Source: Bradysia coprophila
Lineage: Eukaryota > Arthropoda > Insecta > Diptera > Sciaridae
DNA length: 64,000 bases
Reading direction: 5' to 3'
Assembly (NCBI RefSeq): GCF_014529535.1
Contig: NW_023503409.1
Location: 10,540,390-10,604,389, forward strand
In this document: in pieces, positions 59,871-64,000 of the stretch
Numbering within the stretch: position 1 is the stretch's first letter
Layout: each line of letters opens with the position of its first letter
Translations under genes and position numbers: made by a program
Notes under the pieces: model-generated
Told to the model about the DNA's origin: nothing
Database searches by the model: none
Seen by the model: only the letters and a program-made list of their open reading frames with translations

Positions 59871-60068
59871 GCTACAACCAATACCCTCTCTAGCAAACAA
59901 ACTATACTTTTATTAAGGTGGTAAAAGAATCAAGTAGCCTTTACATGTAAATTACAACGTAGTTAGTCAAACTGTAGAATAGTGTTTGTAAAATACAAAG
60001 AAATAAGGTGTGAATTTGACACAGAGGATTAAGAGTTTGGTTGCTAGAGAGAGTATTGCTACAACCTA
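59871..60068. repeat. Inverted repeat with about 32-bp arms
   Basis: CTACAACCAATACCCTCTCT AGCAAACAAAC (about 59871-59902) is mirrored by GTTTGGTTGCTAGAGAGAGT ATTGCTACAACC (about 60036-60067), with one or two mismatches. The sequence near 57.53 kb (ACTTAAGAGGCATCG) is likewise mirrored near 60.21 kb. The retrotransposon may therefore have landed inside an older fold-back element. Confidence 0.55.
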
Positions 60069-60649
60069 ATCTGTTTTATGTTGAAAGCTAACAATTCGTG
60101 GTCTTTATTGCAGTCGTACATACTTGAAAAATGATTCTGGTGGAAAGATATCATCAAAAGCCAGTATTTTAAAAACACCCAAATGTATACTTTTCAGCAA
60201 AGCATCGATGCCTCTTAAGTACTGAAAATACGTATGAGCCATTTTGAAGTACGTGATATGAACGAAGTTTTTTAAGTGGATTGAGAATCTGTGGTATTTA
60301 AGTAAAGGGAATAAGAATCTCTAAGCTAAACTTTGCTACTGGACGCATACCCTAGTACTTTTATACAACTTTTATAGTGATTTTTTTTGCTCGGATTACA
60401 AAAATCTTCTTGAGAAAATTAGTCAGTCAGTCAAGGGATCTGACCCATCCAAAAGATGGGGCCTAGTATTAAGGATCAATCTAGCCACTATAAACTGTTT
60501 CTTTATTGTTAGACTCGCACGATACGAAGTAAATCGTGAGAGTCTTTATGTTTTGCCCACCATCATGTAAGTAAGTGAAATAATCGAAAACGGCCTATAT
60601 CGTAGTGGACAATTATTATCAGTATGATATTATAAGACGATTGAGCCAT

Positions 60650-60733
60650 GTCCGTCCGTCCGTCGGTCCGTCCGACCGTCCGTCCGTCCGTCCGTCCGTC
60701 CGTCCGTCCGTCCGTCCGTCTGTCTGTCCGTGT
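60650..60733. repeat. (CCGT)n microsatellite
   Basis: About 20 units of CCGT, with a few CGGT, CTGT and TCTG variants, inside the 60.5-61.7 kb element. The frames across it (RTDGRTDG on -) are not genes. Confidence 0.95.
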
Positions 60734-61198
60734 GTCGTAACTTTCAAAAAATATGAAAGGACTGTTGAATCGACACACTCAAACTATCCAAACTTTTGGT
60801 CCCGATCCAATTATCACTTGAGTCTGGTAAATTGATAGAGGGTGAGCCTTTTCGATCAGAACTGAAAAATTTATAGGTCACAGCGTCTCGCGCAACGACA
60901 TACATCACTCCATTCAGATTTTTAGTCCCGATCGAATTCACTCTACCCAACTACCATTCTCACGTATGTCTGATATGTGATAGAGGGTGAGCCTTTTCGA
61001 TCAGAACTCAAATATTAGTATCTGAAAGTGGCTAGCAGTATGCTTCAACGAAGATGTTCACTGGACGAGGGCTGCGTAAATTGCTGTAAATTTCTGAAAA
61101 AAATTCAATTACGCAATTTGTGGAAATATTGCGAAATCACATAATGATGCGATAGTTACCTTTCAATAGTTGACCATCAAATGTCGAACAATCTAGTA

Positions 61199-61528
61199 GC
61201 TAGCGGATCATACATTTTAATCAGTCAATTCATGAAGCTCGTCCAGTTAACGTCTCCGCTAAAACATTCTCCCTCAAATTGATAGTCAACTATCAATAGT
61301 TGATAGTTGAGAGAGAATGTTTTAACGGTGATGTTAACTCGACGGGAGTCACGAATTGACTGACTAAAATGTATGATCTGCTCGTCCAGTTAACATCTCC
61401 GCTAAAACATTCTCCCTCAAATTGATAGTCAACTATCAATAGTTGATAGTTGAGAGAGAATGTTTTAGCGGAGATGTTAACTAGACGAGCGTCACGACTT
61501 GACTGATTATAATGTATGATCCGCTAGC
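61199..61528. repeat. Nested double palindrome
   Basis: Palindrome 1 spans 61207-61376 and palindrome 2 spans 61380-61490. Each contains GCTAAAACATTCTCCCTCAA and TTGATAGTCAACTATCAATA G with their mirrors. An outer pair, GCTAGCGGATCATACATTTT AA / TTATAATGTATGATCCGCTA GC, encloses both. Weaker arms extend to about 61.1 and 61.6 kb. The core unit has been duplicated in tandem inside a larger hairpin. Confidence 0.8.
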
Positions 61529-61978
61529 CCTACATTGTTCGACGTTTGACAGTTGACTATTATGTGATTTCACAATTTTACCATAAATTTCGTAATTGAA
61601 TTTATGTAATAAGGACTACTGCGATTGTGGCGATTGTAATAGCAATTACACTCAACTACGAAATGAGTGGAAATATTGCGAAAAATGTAGTTTAGGAACG
61701 TGCGAGTCTATTGCTAACGCGCCTGCCGCGTCAATCTCCTCTTGTTAAATATTGCATTTATGCATTTCGAAGAATTTTCTGACTTTGTCGCTGTCTTTGA
61801 TATTACTTTTGCATTTTCTTTCGATTAATTATTGTTTTCAATGCCAACGGATCATCATATAGATGTAATTTAACCGTAAGTGTTCAATGGTTCATTCACA
61901 TTCACTCATGCGTTGCATGAGTCGCCTGTTTATGTTTATAGAAAAAAAAAGGAAAAAGTAAACTGAGAGAAGAAATAC

Positions 61979-62071
61979 ATGTTCTTAGGGTTAGCTGGTC
62001 TTTTCGTATTATTACTTGTCTGTGCCGTATCATCGACGATATACCCGCACCGAATTCAACGTTTGCATTGA
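61979..62071 (+). CDS. Signal-peptide-like mini-ORF upstream of gene D
   Basis: Thirty codons, MFLGLAGLFVLLLVCAVSS followed by TIYPHRIQRLH. Compared with copy A there are several substitutions, but the hydrophobic core and a small-residue cleavage-like VSS are kept. It lies about 310 bp before the gene D ATG. The same alternatives apply as for the A copy: upstream ORF, unused signal-peptide exon, or tiny secreted peptide. Confidence 0.4.
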   Translation: MFLGLAGLFVLLLVCAVSSTIYPHRIQRLH

Positions 62072-62278
62072 GTAGCTCTGTAAAACCTTGATGGTAATTA
62101 TTACTAAAACTTCAGATTGTTCAAACCATCTGAAGGTAATTTTCCACAGTCCAAATACTTTTAAACATTGCAGCTACATGGTTGTGCGTAAGAATCGGGT
62201 TAAATCGAATGAACACAAAAGAAAAGAGTTATCACTAAACACCCCCTAATGCTTGCTCAGGTGCAACCAGTTTTCTAG

Positions 62279-62289
62279 ATTAAATAAAA
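62279..62289 (+). promoter_or_regulatory. A/T box of gene D
   Basis: ATTAAATAAAA lies 100 bp before the ATG, identical in place to copies B and C. Confidence 0.45.
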
Positions 62290-62378
62290 TTTTGCTTAAA
62301 CGACACCTCTTCTCGCAACATTTTTGCCTTTCATATATTCTGTTCCTCTTGGATTGTCGAACGACTAGGTTCTTTAGA

Positions 62379-63810
62379 ATGGTAGGCAATTTGATTTTTT
62401 AAGCTTTCTTGACAAAATCATCGTTTTTTTCTCCAAACTACTCTTTTTAAGCGCACCTTACTGCTGTATCTGGTTTGCACTTACCCCACTTACCTCTTGA
62501 GCATTGGTTCAGCTGACTTAGAAAGTAGTCAATTTTTGGAATGCCCCAAAATCAGCGACGGTACTTATCCATATTGCGTTTGCAAGCACGGATCAGTCTA
62601 CAACTTTGATACAAACACCTGCCCAAATCCTGAATGTCCAGTCAGTGAGAGCATTGGTATCTATCCGAACTGTACGTGTCAACACAAAAACTTCGATTTC
62701 AGCATCACTTTCAACGAGTGTTTTCGAGTTTGTCCCGACAATAGCACCGGTTACTGGCCCAATTGCAACTGCGACTTGGACGGCTATGGCTTCAACAAAG
62801 AATTATTCGAATGTACCGCTTGTCCCAAAAACAGCACTGGTCATTATCCTGATTGCCGTTGTGACGATGATAGTGCCGTCTATCAAATTATCAACAATTA
62901 TTGTGAAGGATGTGAGCAGGGAATGTATGGACATTTTCCGAATTGCACTTGTCCCAATGGAGCTACATACAGCTTAAACGTCCAACGTTGTGTGCATGAA
63001 CCCAAAAATGGATCGATACAGTGTCCGTCGCGAAGCAAGGGCACTTATCCGAATTGCACTTGCCAAGGTGACGGAATCTACAACGGATTAGCCAACATTT
63101 GCAATGAATGTCCCTATCATAGTACCGGTGTCTATCCGAACTGTATCTGTTTGTTTGATGGAAGTTACAACCGAACAACAAACGTTTGCATTTCCTGTCC
63201 TGTTTTAAGTGATGGAGTGTATCCGAACTGTGTTTGTCATAACGGCTTTACATACGAGGTAGATTCGAATTGGTGTCACATTTGTCCAACTAATAGCACT
63301 GGAACATTTCCGAATTGTGATTGTGGACATTCGTCGCAGTATGTTCAAAAAACGAACAGGTGTGAGCGTTGCCCGGAAAATAGTACGGGCGTTTATCCGC
63401 ATTGTAAATGTGACAACGGATACTACAGCAAGACTCATAGGATTTGCATTGAGTGTCCAACAGATGCTACCGGTTTGTATCCCGCTTGTAAATGCAATGA
63501 CGAACAGTTAAAATTCGATGCGTTAAATAGAAAATGCTATCGTGAGTGTCCAGCAAATAGTTCAGGAATTCATCCGATGTGCGTATGTGACGGAGAATAC
63601 AAATATTACGATCGCATCAATGAGGCATGTACGAGCAGTATTGGGAAAATCTGTCCGTCCGACAGTATTGGAACTGGTCCAGACTGCTTATGTGTGAGAA
63701 AAGATTATCAATTCAATTCATACATATGGTTATGTGGACAACATGTGTTATTTGAAGCTACTGGTGATGTATCAATCGATTTCAAAGTATTACAAAGCTC
63801 AATTGGTTAA
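62379..63810 (+). CDS. Secreted cysteine-repeat protein, array copy D
   Basis: Exon 1 is the ATG at 62379-62381 (donor GTAGGC, the weakest of the four). Exon 2 is 62452-63810 after TTTTTAAG, giving 453 residues. The signal peptide is MRTLLLYLVCTYPTYLLSIG, in which a small ACTTAC duplication adds residues. About twelve cysteine repeats follow, with the same undeleted early block as copy C. The C-terminal end is shorter than in C: the CPGN.KWPQC segment is missing and the frame resumes at VSIDFKVLQSSIG. AATAAA is at 63845-63850. Fragment E shares the CTSSIG string with D and not with A-C. Function as for copy A, by inference only. Confidence 0.85.
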
Positions 63811-64000
63811 AAATTTCCGGAATCGAATGACTGTCGGTCATTACAATAAAGTTGTGCTTGGTAATGTGAAGACTCTTCATTGAGTAAGTCTCGATTTGTT
63901 ACGTTCGTTAAGTTTTTCTATTAAGCTAAGCGAAAGCTGTCGACTAAATGTTAGTATCCTGGACAATTTGGCTTCGATTGCATCACCTTTCACAATCACA
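63811..64000. other. 3' flank of copy D at the window edge
   Basis: Contains the poly(A) signal and GAAGACTCTTCATTGAGTAA G, which is shared with the flank of fragment E. No gene is seen before the window ends. Confidence 0.5.

Larger units (their letters stand above)
60511..61709. mobile_element. 1.2-kb terminal-inverted-repeat element in the copy D upstream region
   Basis: AGACTCGCACG at 60511 is mirrored by CGTGCGAGTCT ending at 61709. Flanks are ATTGTT and ATTGCT, a possible imperfect target duplication. Array sequence that is continuous in copy C (AACTGTTTCTT... then CTTTGATATTA...) is split by this element, confirming insertion. Inside are a (CCGT)n microsatellite and a nested palindrome. 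No transposase is present. Confidence 0.7.

Noticed and set aside
60563..60835. Frames with RTDGRTDG and SVRPSVRP repeats
   Set aside because: Translation of the (CCGT)n microsatellite.

Overview
This looks like AT-rich nuclear DNA from an insect, most likely a lower dipteran. A fungus-gnat or gall-midge type genome is my guess; the sequence does not prove it. The basis is a multi-exon Mef2 gene whose exons read through with dipteran-style MEF2 sequence, a multi-exon Vps26 gene with short introns, long intergenic and intronic stretches, and many short inverted-repeat transposons. No bacterial features, CRISPR array, rRNA gene or intact tRNA gene was seen. Layout: 1-14.8 kb has no convincing gene, only dispersed repeats, including a 1.0-kb inverted-repeat element (9.58-10.58 kb) and a 556-bp fold-back element with a perfect 8-bp target duplication (13.61-14.16 kb). 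Mef2 occupies about 14.84-19.85 kb on the + strand, with eight coding exons and a possible second terminal exon at 18.8-19.0 kb. From 19.85 to about 29.3 kb the + strand is strikingly A-rich and gene-free: a long 3' UTR, intergenic DNA, or both. From 30.2 kb to the end runs a head-to-tail array of one gene family: small secreted proteins built of repeated cysteine modules of about 35 residues. Four copies are intact (A 30.65-32.04, B 36.19-38.05, C 42.67-44.14, D 62.38-63.81 kb) and one is a decayed 3' fragment (E, about 55.74-56.0 kb). Each intact copy has the same architecture: a first coding exon that is only the ATG, a 64-71-bp intron, one large second exon, an A/T box 100 bp before the ATG, and further upstream a signal-peptide-like mini-ORF that is open in A and D but broken in B and C. 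Two single-copy genes lie within the array: Vps26 (retromer subunit, 46.4-48.3 kb) and an intronless secreted FAD-linked oxidase of the berberine-bridge-enzyme type with both covalent-flavin residues (53.99-55.56 kb). The array is heavily invaded: large palindromes at 39.0-39.6, 40.2-40.7, 51.9-52.9 and 60.5-61.7 kb, a two-copy MITE at 44.6 and 45.0 kb, four tRNA-like SINE or relic sequences at 48.9-51.5 kb, a dimeric tandem repeat at 56.5-57.3 kb, and a 5'-truncated non-LTR retrotransposon (57.75-59.69 kb) flanked by identical 102-bp target duplications. How the genes may work together: Mef2 (transcription factor) and Vps26 (endosomal sorting) are ordinary housekeeping or developmental genes with no evident link to the rest. 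The cysteine-rich array and the secreted oxidase both encode exported proteins and lie in one interval. A shared secretion (saliva, silk or mucus, gut lining) is possible but is only inference from position and signal peptides.
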